12,296 nucleotides of DNA, taken from NCBI GenBank assembly GCA_001769005.1, contig MENE01000154.1:3455-15750 (forward strand), given 5' to 3'. This document shows positions 1 through 6,766 of this stretch, piece by piece (position 1 is the first letter of the stretch; every line of letters starts with the position of its first letter). Under the pieces are notes generated by a model, which ran no database searches, was not told the origin of the DNA, and saw only the letters and a list, made by a program, of their open reading frames with translations. This DNA comes from Bacteroidetes bacterium GWA2_31_9b (GTDB taxonomy: Bacteria > Bacteroidota > Bacteroidia > Bacteroidales > UBA12077). A program made the position numbers and the translations under genes.

Positions 1-2066
1 TAACCCAGGTAATTCTTTTGAGAGAGTTTCTAACTTTTTTTAATGGCAACGAGTTAATTATCGGAATCATTCTTGCCAACTGGATGTTATTAACTGCATT
101 GGGAGCTTATTTGGGAAGATTTATAAAAAAGTATAAAAACCAAGAACAGTTGACTCTTGCTTTGTTGGGTAGTTTGGCTTTTTTACCAATTATTACTGTA
201 TTGGCATTGCATTTTTTTTCAATCCTTTTTTTTCAAACAGGAGTAATGGTTGGTATTACTGAAGTTTTTTTATACTCGCTGGGCATACTAAGCCCTTTTT
301 GTATTGTATCTGGCATGTTATTTACTCTTTTTGCAAATCAGGAATCGCTTTATAAAAATCAAAACCGGATTGGAATAGTATATTCATGGGAATCGACAGG
401 AAGCATGATTGGTGGATTTGTTCTTAATTTTATTTTGATTTGGTTTTTTTCAACATTCGAAAGCTTGTATGTTGTTATGGCTTTAGTAATTGTAATAACT
501 GTTTTCTTAAGTGTTAAAAAAGAACATTACTTTATTTCAGGAGTGTTGACATTTATTTTTGTGCTTTTCAATTTTTTATACTTGCAAAATAATTTCGATA
601 AGTCTATTCGAGAATATTCTTTTCCCGGCCAAGCTATTCAATACATCGACGAAACACCCTATGGAGTTCTTGTAATTACAAGTCATGCAGGTCAAACCAA
701 TTATTTCGAAAATAATGTTTTATTAGCATCTTCAGGAGATGCAATATCGCGAGAAGAATCGGCTCATTTTGCAATGGTTCAACACAAAAATCCTGAAAAA
801 GTGCTTGTGTTTAGTGGTATTATTAGTGGTGTATTGGACGAGATTGCAAAATATCCTGTTAAAAAAATCGATTATGTTGATATTAATCCGGGAATAATAA
901 AAATTGCCCGTGAAAATATAGAAGATGATTCAACCACTGTTATTCACTTAATTAAAAGTGATGCAATTCGCTATTTGAAAACAACAACAGAAAAATACGA
1001 TGTAGTCATTTTCAATTTGCCAAAACCAACAACAATTCAGTTTAACCGATTTTACACCAAAGAATTTTTTGCTCTGCTAAAACAAAATCTTAATAAAGAT
1101 GCTGTTATTTGCTTATCAATGCCATCGAGCTCTAATTACTTAAATGATGAGGCTCAGAAATTATTGTCTATTGTATATTCTACCTTAAATACGGAATTTA
1201 AACATATTTTAATTCTTCCCGGAGCCGATGATTATATTTTAGCTTCAGATAAGGAACTAAATGGAAGAATTGCTCACGAGATTGAAAGTAAGAAAATATC
1301 TACCGAATATGTAAATAACTTCTATTTCGATGATGATTTATTAATGAACAGAAGTAATAAAATAATGAGTCAGATAAATGTCAAAGCTCCTGTAAATACG
1401 AATTTTAATCCTGTTTGCTATCAAAGTCACATAAAATTGTGGCTAAGTTTTTTTAATGTAAGATATTGGATTCCTGCGATTTTCATTTTACTCTTTGCAG
1501 GCTTCTTCTATATAAAAGCAAACCCAATTAATAAAGGAGTTTTTGCCGTTGGCTTTGCAGGTACCAGTATTGAATTTGTACTTTTATTGGTTTTGCAGGT
1601 AATATATGGTTATGTTTTTGTTGCTGCTGGAATATGTATTATGGTTTTTATGGGAGGGTTGGCTTTAGGTTCAATTTATAGTCAAAGGATATTTAAAAAT
1701 ATTACTATTGGATTGTTTGGTAAATTGCAGATCCTGGTTGCAGTTTTCGCTTTTTTATTGCCTTTTGTATTCCTACTTTTTACATCTATAGAATTACCTG
1801 AAATTGTTATTCTAACAGTATTTTTCTTTTTGCTTTTTATAATTTCATTTCTCTCAGGAGTAATATTTTCTATGGCAACAATTTTAAGCAAAAAAAATAT
1901 TGTTCAAACAGCATCCGATGCTTATGGATTGGATTTATTAGGCGCGGCAGCAGGTGCATTATTATTTGCGATTTATCTTGTACCAATGCTGGGCTTTGGA
2001 TTATCGTTAGTAGTAACAGGACTGTTTAACATTCTTACAGCTATTTTGATTTTTAAGTCTAAATAA
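1..2066 (+). CDS. Membrane protein with central spermidine-synthase-like (SAM-fold) domain, 5' partial
   Basis: The reading frame is open from base 3 to the stop at 2064-2066, and residues before the first TTG (TQVIL) continue a typical family sequence, so the true start lies upstream of the window. Residue numbers here count from that TTG at 18. Hydrophobic segments cover about 12-35, 46-72, 78-106, 128-165 and 171-190. A soluble domain spans about 200-440, and further membrane helices run from about 482 to 678. The soluble part resembles the Rossmann SAM-binding fold of polyamine aminopropyltransferases: VLVFSG (262-267), the acidic loop DYVDINPGII (285-294), then YDVVIFNLPKP (327-337) and NRFYTKEFF (343-351). 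This matches the 'fused MFS/spermidine synthase' family. The usual catalytic Asp motif (D-x-D-P) reads N-L-P-K-P here, and the glycine-rich GGGDGG motif is FSGIISG, so true spermidine synthesis is doubtful. The substrate is unknown. The next gene on the same strand is a radical SAM enzyme, a possible functional partner. Confidence 0.85.
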   Translation, partial: TQVILLREFLTFFNGNELIIGIILANWMLLTALGAYLGRFIKKYKNQEQLTLALLGSLAFLPIITVLALHFFSILFFQTGVMVGITEVFLYSLGILSPFCIVSGMLFTLFANQESLYKNQNRIGIVYSWESTGSMIGGFVLNFILIWFFSTFESLYVVMALVIVITVFLSVKKEHYFISGVLTFIFVLFNFLYLQNNFDKSIREYSFPGQAIQYIDETPYGVLVITSHAGQTNYFENNVLLASSGDAISREESAHFAMVQHKNPEKVLVFSGIISGVLDEIAKYPVKKIDYVDINPGIIKIARENIEDDSTTVIHLIKSDAIRYLKTTTEKYDVVIFNLPKPTTIQFNRFYTKEFFALLKQNLNKDAVICLSMPSSSNYLNDEAQKLLSIVYSTLNTEFKHILILPGADDYILASDKELNGRIAHEIESKKISTEYVNNFYFDDDLLMNRSNKIMSQINVKAPVNTNFNPVCYQSHIKLWLSFFNVRYWIPAIFILLFAGFFYIKANPINKGVFAVGFAGTSIEFVLLLVLQVIYGYVFVAAGICIMVFMGGLALGSIYSQRIFKNITIGLFGKLQILVAVFAFLLPFVFLLFTSIELPEIVILTVFFFLLFIISFLSGVIFSMATILSKKNIVQTASDAYGLDLLGAAAGALLFAIYLVPMLGFGLSLVVTGLFNILTAILIFKSK

Positions 2067-2092
2067 TTATTCCATCTATTAGAGTAAAAAAA

Positions 2093-2124
2093 TTTGCAAT
2101 TCGAATGATTCAACATTAAATTTG
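2093..2124 (+). promoter_or_regulatory. Candidate Bacteroidota promoter upstream of the hairpin cluster and radical SAM gene
   Basis: A TTTG at 2093-2096 is followed after 20 bases by TAAATTTG at 2117-2124. This fits the -33 TTTG / -7 TAnnTTTG consensus of the Bacteroidota primary sigma factor. Transcription would start near 2130 and place all three hairpins in a 5' leader of about 165 bases ahead of the radical SAM gene. AT-rich gaps yield such matches by chance, so this is suggestive only. Confidence 0.35.
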
Positions 2125-2147
2125 AATAAAAGTACTCAATAAAAGTA

Positions 2148-2239
2148 AAAGGACTAAAGTCCTTTATTAAGTTACATTTTGTAACCCCAGCCTTAAGGCT
2201 GGGGTTAGTATACTTGCTCATTGACTGGGCTTTAGCCCA
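2148..2239. repeat. Cluster of three perfect palindromic hairpins (REP-like)
   Basis: Three hairpins lie within 92 bases of non-coding DNA. The first (2148-2165) has arms AAAGGACT and AGTCCTTT around AA. The second (2183-2206) is a perfect 24-base palindrome with arms AACCCCAGCCTT and AAGGCTGGGGTT. The third (2226-2239) has arms TGGGCT and AGCCCA around TT. The first and third share the core pattern GRCTAAAGYC in opposite orientation. None is followed by a T-run, so they are not ordinary intrinsic terminators. The GC-rich arms stand out in an AT-rich gap. This resembles dispersed REP-type elements mobilised by IS200-like REP-associated transposases, but copy number cannot be seen here. They may alternatively limit read-through or stabilise mRNA. 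Confidence 0.6.
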
Positions 2240-2295
2240 ATTTTCAACTAATTATTTAGGAAAATATTGAATTTGAATAGTCGTTTTATGATATT

Positions 2296-3447
2296 ATGAG
2301 TAAACGAAAAATCAGTAAAAGAGAATTTATTAAATACGGATGTATAGGTTCATGCGCTCTTGCATTGAGTGCAAATAAAACATTTGCTTTTACTAAAGGA
2401 ATAAAGTCAATTACAAATAATTCAGATGATTTATGGAAATGGAGTAAGTTGTCGAAATATTTTATTGAAACACCCCGTGGAGTAAAATGCACTCTTTGTC
2501 CGAACGAATGCAATATTAAGGAAGGCGATTCTGGCGATTGCAGAAGCAGAGTAAATCATAATGGTAAAATTTATTCTATTGGTTATGGAAATCCATGTTC
2601 CATAAATATTGATCCCATTGAAAAAAAACCATTGTATCATTTTTTGCCCGAAAGCAATTCATATTCACTGGCTGTTGCAGGATGCAATTTTGCATGTTTG
2701 AATTGTCAGAACTGGCAAATATCGCAAGTTAGCCCTAAAGATACACGTAATTACGACCTAATGCCTGAAGGGGTCTATAAACAAGCTAAAGAATATAAAT
2801 GTTTATCTATTTCATATACCTATTCGGAACCTATAGTTTTCTATGAATATGTATTTGATTCAGCTAAAATTGCAAAGCAAAATGGAATTAAAAATGTGTT
2901 GGTATCAGCAGGATATATTAATGAAAAGCCATTGCGTGATTTAATCCCCTATATTGATGGAGCAAATATCGATTTAAAAAGTTTTGATGATGATATTTAC
3001 GTCCGATTAAATGGAGGAAAACTGGAGCCAATTTTAAATACTTTAAAAATCCTAAAACAGGAAGGTGTTTGGTTAGAAATTACAAATCTTGTAGTACCCG
3101 AATGGACAGATGATCTTTCAATGATTGAGCGTATGTGTGACTGGCTCTATAAAAATGGCTTTGAAGATACGCCTTTGCATTTTAGTAGGTTTCATCCCAT
3201 GTATAAATTAACTCATTTGTCGGCTACACCGGCAAATGTTTTAAACAAAGCCAGAGATATTGCTACAAAATCGGGATTAAAGTATGTTTATGTGGGTAAT
3301 GTTCCTGGTTCCGAAGCTCAAAATACAATTTGTCCGAAATGTAAAACTATAGTTGTTGAACGCAAAGGGTATCAGATTTTACAGAATAATATTGTAAATG
3401 GGTACTGTAAAAACTGTAAAACAAAAATTGCCGGGGTGTGGACATAA
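2296..3447 (+). CDS. amrS: AmmeMemoRadiSam-family radical SAM enzyme with Tat-like leader
   Basis: This 383-residue protein carries the radical SAM cluster motif C-x3-C-x2-C at C130, C134 and C137 (GCNFACLNCQNWQISQ), which binds the [4Fe-4S] cluster and S-adenosylmethionine. Ahead of it are a cysteine-rich segment (C65, C68, C72, C82) and the family hallmark IDPIEKKPLYHFLPES (105-120). The C-terminus is a zinc-ribbon-like pair of CxxC motifs (C346/C349 and C371/C374) ending in IAGVW. This pattern matches the radical SAM component that accompanies AMMECR1-like and Memo-like proteins in the AmmeMemoRadiSam system; its substrate is not established. The N-terminus MSKRKISKREFIKYGC followed by a short hydrophobic stretch looks like a Tat signal with KR instead of RR. 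The partners AMMECR1 and Memo are not in the window. The gene lies 229 bases after the spermidine-synthase-like gene and converges with copA 28 bases beyond its stop. Confidence 0.88.
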   Translation: MSKRKISKREFIKYGCIGSCALALSANKTFAFTKGIKSITNNSDDLWKWSKLSKYFIETPRGVKCTLCPNECNIKEGDSGDCRSRVNHNGKIYSIGYGNPCSINIDPIEKKPLYHFLPESNSYSLAVAGCNFACLNCQNWQISQVSPKDTRNYDLMPEGVYKQAKEYKCLSISYTYSEPIVFYEYVFDSAKIAKQNGIKNVLVSAGYINEKPLRDLIPYIDGANIDLKSFDDDIYVRLNGGKLEPILNTLKILKQEGVWLEITNLVVPEWTDDLSMIERMCDWLYKNGFEDTPLHFSRFHPMYKLTHLSATPANVLNKARDIATKSGLKYVYVGNVPGSEAQNTICPKCKTIVVERKGYQILQNNIVNGYCKNCKTKIAGVWT

Positions 3448-3475
3448 TATAGGTTGCATTTTCTTAAAAAATCCG

Positions 3476-5695
3476 TTATATATTTTTTGATTTTAAACGT
3501 AAACTATTCAAAACAACTGAAACCGAACTAAACGCCATTGTGCCCCCTGCAATCATTGGATTTAATAAGAACCCATTTATTGGGAATAAAATACCGGCAG
3601 CAATAGGAATGGTTATAACATTATAAATAAATGCCCAGAATAAATTCTGTTTAATGGTTTTAAGAGTATAATCGGAAAGTTTTATTGCTGAAACAATTTT
3701 TTGTAAATCCCCTTTTACAAGTGTAATATCTGCGCTTTCAATTGCAATATCTGTTCCGTTTCCCATAGCCAGGCCAATGTCTGCTTGAGCAAGGGCAGGA
3801 GAGTCGTTTATTCCATCGCCAACCATGGCTACTTTAAACCCTTTTTCCTGAAGTTCTTTAATGTAGTTCAGCTTATCTTCAGGTAGCATTTCTGCTCTGT
3901 ATGAATCAATACCTGCTTCACGTGCAATAGCTTCGGCAGTTGCAATATTATCGCCTGTAAGCATATGTACTTTTAGATTCATTTTTTGCAAATCCTGAAT
4001 TGCTTTTAGCGAGCTGGGCTTTATTTGGTCTGCAATGGTAATTAATGCAACAAGTTTTTTGTTTCGGGCAATAAAAACATGAGTTTGAGCTGTAATTCCA
4101 AATTTGGTAAAGTAGCTTTTTTCATTTTCGGCATCTATTTCCTGATCTTTAATTAATTGGTAATTTCCTATAACATACGAATTTTGATTGTTCAGCTCAG
4201 CCACTATTCCTCTTCCGGTTATACTTTTAAAATTTGAAACAACAATATCGATATTCGTTTTATGTTCTAAATACCGTACAATTGATTCTGCCAAAGGATG
4301 TTCAGACAATTTCTCTACAGCTAAAATTTCTTGTAAAACTTCATCCTGATTCATCTTGCTTTTTAGCCAAATCAGTTCGTTCACAACTGGTTTTCCCTGT
4401 GTAACTGTTCCTGTTTTATCAACAACAATGATATCCAGTTTGCGAGCTTTCTCAAGGCTCTCCGCATTTTTAATTAAAATACCATTTTCTGCTCCTTTAC
4501 CAATCCCAACCATCAATGCGGTTGGAGTAGCTAAGCCAAGTGCACATGGGCAAGCAATAATAAGTACGGTTATAAGAGTTACAAATGCATAGGTTGATTT
4601 TGGTTCCGGTCCTACAAAATACCATATAAAGGCACTTGCAATTGCAATTGAAATAACAACAGGAACAAATACAGATGCAATTTTGTCAGCAAGTTTTTGA
4701 ACAGGAGCTTTGCTTCCCTGAGCATTTTTAACCATCTCTATAATTCGGGAAAGCATGGTATCTTTACCAATTTTTTCAGCAATCATTTTAAAACTGCCTG
4801 TTTTATTTATTGTTGATCCAATTACTTTTTGACCGATTCCTTTTTCTGCAGGTATAGCTTCGCCAGTAATCATGCTTTCATCAATAGTAGATAATCCTTC
4901 AATTATTTCACCATCAACAGGGATTTTTTCACCCGGACGAATAATCAAAATATCACCTAGAAGAACATCATCAATAGCTAATTCAATCTCAATTCCATCA
5001 CGGATTACTTTCGCTGTTTTAACTTTTAATCCCATTAATTTTCTAATAGAATCAGAAGTTTTTGATTTCGCTTTTGTTTCAAGATAACGACCTAAAAGTA
5101 TTAATGATATAATAACACTCGATGCTTCATAATATACATGGGGATGAATTCCTCTTGAAAGTAAATAATAGGGAAAAAAAGTATTAAAAACGCTGTAAAT
5201 AAAAGCAGATCCGGTACCTATGGCAACTAAAGTATCCATATTGGCCGACTTATGAAGCGTTTGCTTAAGTGCAATAATAAAAAAATCGCGGCCAAACCAT
5301 AAAATAACGGGCAAGGTAAAAATCAACATTATCCAGTTTGCATAGGACATGGTGTGATAAAACATGGCAATAAAAAATACAGGCAAAGAGAACAGAATCG
5401 AATAAAAAGCTTTATTCCTGGCTTTACGTAATTTCATTTTCTCTGAAAGATCAATCTGTAAAAGATCATCTTCTTTTAGTTCAATTAGTAATGAATATCC
5501 AATGCTACTTATTGATTTTTGCATTTGTGAAGAAGAAACTTTCTCAGGATCATATTCAACCCATACACTGCTATTTGCATAATTCACATGAGCTGTTTTT
5601 ATTCCTTCTAAAGATGAAAGCATTGTTTCAACGCTCATTGCACAAGATGCACAACTCATGCCATCAACTTTATATGTTTCTTTAGTAAAACTCAT
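3476..5695 (-). CDS. copA: Cu(+)-exporting P1B-type ATPase
   Basis: This 739-residue protein pumps a soft metal ion, most likely Cu(I), out of the cytoplasm using ATP. One N-terminal HMA domain (about 4-70) has GMSCASC with C15 and C18. Two membrane helices follow at about 95-145, then further helices to about 205. The actuator domain has TGEA at 277-280. The ion-path motif CPC is at 382-384 (ACPCALGLATP), the phosphorylated Asp is D426 in DKTGT (426-430), the HP motif is H466-P467, and the hinge motif is GDGINDSPALA (626-636). The last two helices show the Cu(I) signature, with YN at 691-692 and MAFSS at 720-724, which favours copper or silver over zinc or cadmium. All catalytic residues are intact and the length is normal for a one-HMA CopA. 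It follows the small HMA gene after 28 bases and probably shares its transcript. Confidence 0.96.
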   Translation of the reverse strand: MSFTKETYKVDGMSCASCAMSVETMLSSLEGIKTAHVNYANSSVWVEYDPEKVSSSQMQKSISSIGYSLLIELKEDDLLQIDLSEKMKLRKARNKAFYSILFSLPVFFIAMFYHTMSYANWIMLIFTLPVILWFGRDFFIIALKQTLHKSANMDTLVAIGTGSAFIYSVFNTFFPYYLLSRGIHPHVYYEASSVIISLILLGRYLETKAKSKTSDSIRKLMGLKVKTAKVIRDGIEIELAIDDVLLGDILIIRPGEKIPVDGEIIEGLSTIDESMITGEAIPAEKGIGQKVIGSTINKTGSFKMIAEKIGKDTMLSRIIEMVKNAQGSKAPVQKLADKIASVFVPVVISIAIASAFIWYFVGPEPKSTYAFVTLITVLIIACPCALGLATPTALMVGIGKGAENGILIKNAESLEKARKLDIIVVDKTGTVTQGKPVVNELIWLKSKMNQDEVLQEILAVEKLSEHPLAESIVRYLEHKTNIDIVVSNFKSITGRGIVAELNNQNSYVIGNYQLIKDQEIDAENEKSYFTKFGITAQTHVFIARNKKLVALITIADQIKPSSLKAIQDLQKMNLKVHMLTGDNIATAEAIAREAGIDSYRAEMLPEDKLNYIKELQEKGFKVAMVGDGINDSPALAQADIGLAMGNGTDIAIESADITLVKGDLQKIVSAIKLSDYTLKTIKQNLFWAFIYNVITIPIAAGILFPINGFLLNPMIAGGTMAFSSVSVVLNSLRLKSKNI

Positions 5696-5723
5696 TTTGC
5701 TTTTTTAAGATTGATTCTCAGAT

Positions 5724-5945
5724 TTAAATTTTTTCAACCTTATAGCCTACTAAAGTTATTGCTTGCATTATATTATTACTTAATTCCTGTTCATTAGCTG
5801 AATCAGTAACTACTTCTACAATTTTTTCAGGATTATTTAAATCAACATTCCAAGAAATTATTTCATTGATTTTATCCATAGATGGTTTAATAGCATTTAC
5901 ACAACCTGCACATTTTAGGCTGGTTTTAAAATTTAATGTTTTCAT
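5724..5945 (-). CDS. Small HMA-domain metallochaperone (CopZ-like)
   Basis: This 73-residue protein consists of a single heavy-metal-associated domain. The metal-binding CxxC is C12-A-G-C15 in the loop after the first strand (FKTSLKCAGCVNAIKP). The CAGC form and the aligned downstream elements (VDLNNPEKIVEV, VGYKVEKI) fit the ferredoxin-like fold and resemble HMA proteins encoded beside copper ATPases in Bacteroidota. Its likely job is to bind Cu(I) in the cytoplasm and hand it to the HMA domain or membrane entry site of the ATPase encoded 28 bases downstream. The ATG at 5943-5945 is the only sensible start. It lies 13 bases after the stop of a 34-codon open frame and downstream of a structured leader (5965-6034). 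Confidence 0.9.
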   Translation of the reverse strand: MKTLNFKTSLKCAGCVNAIKPSMDKINEIISWNVDLNNPEKIVEVVTDSANEQELSNNIMQAITLVGYKVEKI

Positions 5946-5958
5946 GTTTTTAGAGTTT

Positions 5959-6063
5959 TTAAAAGGCTCCGGAAGCAGTCAAGAAAATGATTATGAGAAA
6001 AATTACCTTGTTATTAACCCTTGCTCCCGAAGCCAGTTTTTGAAATGCATTATCAATTTGCAT
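5959..6063 (-). CDS. Possible 34-residue hydrophobic small protein or leader peptide
   Basis: An ATG frame runs from 6063 to a TAA at 5959-5961. It encodes a 34-residue peptide with a polar first half (starting MQIDNAFQKLASGARVNNK) and a hydrophobic second half (VIFLIIIFLTASGAF) that could form one membrane helix. It sits alone between the regulator and the metallochaperone, 13 bases before the latter's start. The motif ASGA occurs twice, encoded by near-identical 12-base units whose two differences both fall in third codon positions. Against it, there is no visible ribosome binding site, and a candidate -7 box ends only 5 bases before the ATG, so the message would be nearly leaderless. The region may instead be an untranslated structured leader. 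I do not recognise a family. Confidence 0.3.
   Translation of the reverse strand: MQIDNAFQKLASGARVNNKVIFLIIIFLTASGAF
5961..6034 (-). promoter_or_regulatory. Structured 5' leader hairpin ahead of the metallochaperone-copA genes
   Basis: On the - strand transcript, bases 6034-6022 (GGCTTCGGGAGCA) pair over 13 positions with bases 5977-5965 (TGCTTCCGGAGCC): eleven Watson-Crick and two G-U pairs. They enclose 44 bases that contain a further CAAG/CTTG pairing. On the + strand the same two positions would be A-C mismatches, so the helix is good only in the sense direction of the copper genes. Four T residues (5964-5961) follow the helix, a weak terminator-like tail 15 bases before the metallochaperone ATG. 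It may act as an attenuator, a processing site or a regulator target. It matches no riboswitch class that I recognise. Confidence 0.45.
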
Positions 6064-6068
6064 TAGTA

Positions 6069-6076
6069 CAAAAATA
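6069..6076 (-). promoter_or_regulatory. Candidate -7 box for the metallochaperone-copA transcript
   Basis: The - strand reads TATTTTTG here, a match to the Bacteroidota -7 consensus TAnnTTTG. It lies about 125 bases upstream of the metallochaperone ATG and just upstream of the leader hairpin. No clean TTG is seen at the -33 distance, which would suit a promoter that needs an activator such as the adjacent AraC-type regulator. A short dyad, AAAAGA-T-TCTTTT, at 6087-6099 lies where an activator could bind. The assignment is inference. Confidence 0.35.
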
Positions 6077-6146
6077 GATTAAGATTAAAAGATTCTTTTA
6101 TGTAATTATAGAAAAGATTTATAAGATTATTTGATTATCTAAATGT

Positions 6147-6713
6147 TTAGATTTCATTGATATTCTTACGGTTTTGAACTTGCATATTTTTAAACTGGGT
6201 AGGAGTTAATCCTGTTTCGTTTTTAAACTGAGTACTTAAATATGCAATACTGCTATAATTTAATTTCATAGCAATTTCACTCAGGTTAAGTTCATCGTAA
6301 ATAATAAGTTCTTTTACTTTTTCGATTTTTTGTTTAATAATATATTTTTCAATTGTAATATTTTCTACACTTGAAAAGAGTGTACTTAGATAGTTATAAT
6401 CTTTTCCAATATTCTCAACTAAATAATCAGAAAAATTACTTTTCATTTGGATTTCTGAATTGTAATGAACATAGCCTATAACAAGAGTTTTTATTTTATC
6501 AATTAGTTGAGATTTTTTATCTTCTAAAAGTTCAAAACCCAGTTTTTGAAGTTCTTTATTAACCTCTTGGAGATTAATATTATTGCCAGAAATTATTGCT
6601 ACACCTAATTTTATGTCTGAAATGGAATAGTTTAAGCGAGTAAATAACTCTCTAACAGCCATAATACAACGTGGGCAAACCATGTTTTTAATATGGAGAG
6701 TTTGTGAATTCAT
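6147..6713 (-). CDS. HMA-AraC fusion transcriptional regulator, probable copper-responsive activator
   Basis: This 188-residue protein joins an N-terminal HMA-like metal-binding fold (about 3-65) to a C-terminal AraC-type DNA-binding domain (about 90-176). The HMA part has MVCPRC with C13 and C16 where HMA domains bind metal. The AraC part shows the two helix-turn-helix units: SNFSDYLVENIGKDYNYLSTLF (92-113), and LSEIAMKLNYSSIAYLSTQF (144-163) followed by NETGLTPTQFK (165-175). The linker (about 66-90) carries no other sensor domain. Regulators of this architecture sit beside copper ATPases in many Bacteroidota. I infer that it binds Cu(I) and controls the downstream metallochaperone and copA genes. 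It lies 201 bases upstream of the metallochaperone and 53 bases after the phosphatase gene. Its own promoter is not clear in that gap. Confidence 0.85.
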   Translation of the reverse strand: MNSQTLHIKNMVCPRCIMAVRELFTRLNYSISDIKLGVAIISGNNINLQEVNKELQKLGFELLEDKKSQLIDKIKTLVIGYVHYNSEIQMKSNFSDYLVENIGKDYNYLSTLFSSVENITIEKYIIKQKIEKVKELIIYDELNLSEIAMKLNYSSIAYLSTQFKNETGLTPTQFKNMQVQNRKNINEI

Positions 6714-6766
6714 ATTTTTAAAACAAAAAAAACAAATAAATGTTTATGATTTTATAAATCAGTAGA

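Noticed and set aside
18..20. TTG at 18 as the start of the spermidine-synthase-like gene
   Set aside because: The frame is open back to the window edge, and the residues before it continue the family's conserved N-terminal region, so the gene is simply cut.
2183..2206. Central palindrome as an intrinsic terminator of the first gene
   Set aside because: It has no T-run on either side and only a small or no loop, so it is treated as a repeat instead.
3448..3475. Bidirectional terminator between the convergent radical SAM and copA genes
   Set aside because: Only an AT-rich 28-base gap is present, with no stem of useful strength.
4356..5087. Open frames antisense to copA at 4356-4592 and 4872-5087
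   Set aside because: They are mirror frames of a strongly conserved ATPase, have no recognisable domain and carry no start context.
5965..6034. tRNA or integron attC site (about 70 bases with complementary ends)
   Set aside because: There is no T-loop or anticodon arm pattern, and no attC core sites (RYYYAAC / GTTRRRY) in the right places.
6748..6760. Dyad GATTT-TAT-AAATC as a terminator of the phosphatase gene
   Set aside because: The stem is only five AT-rich base pairs, too weak to call in this composition.
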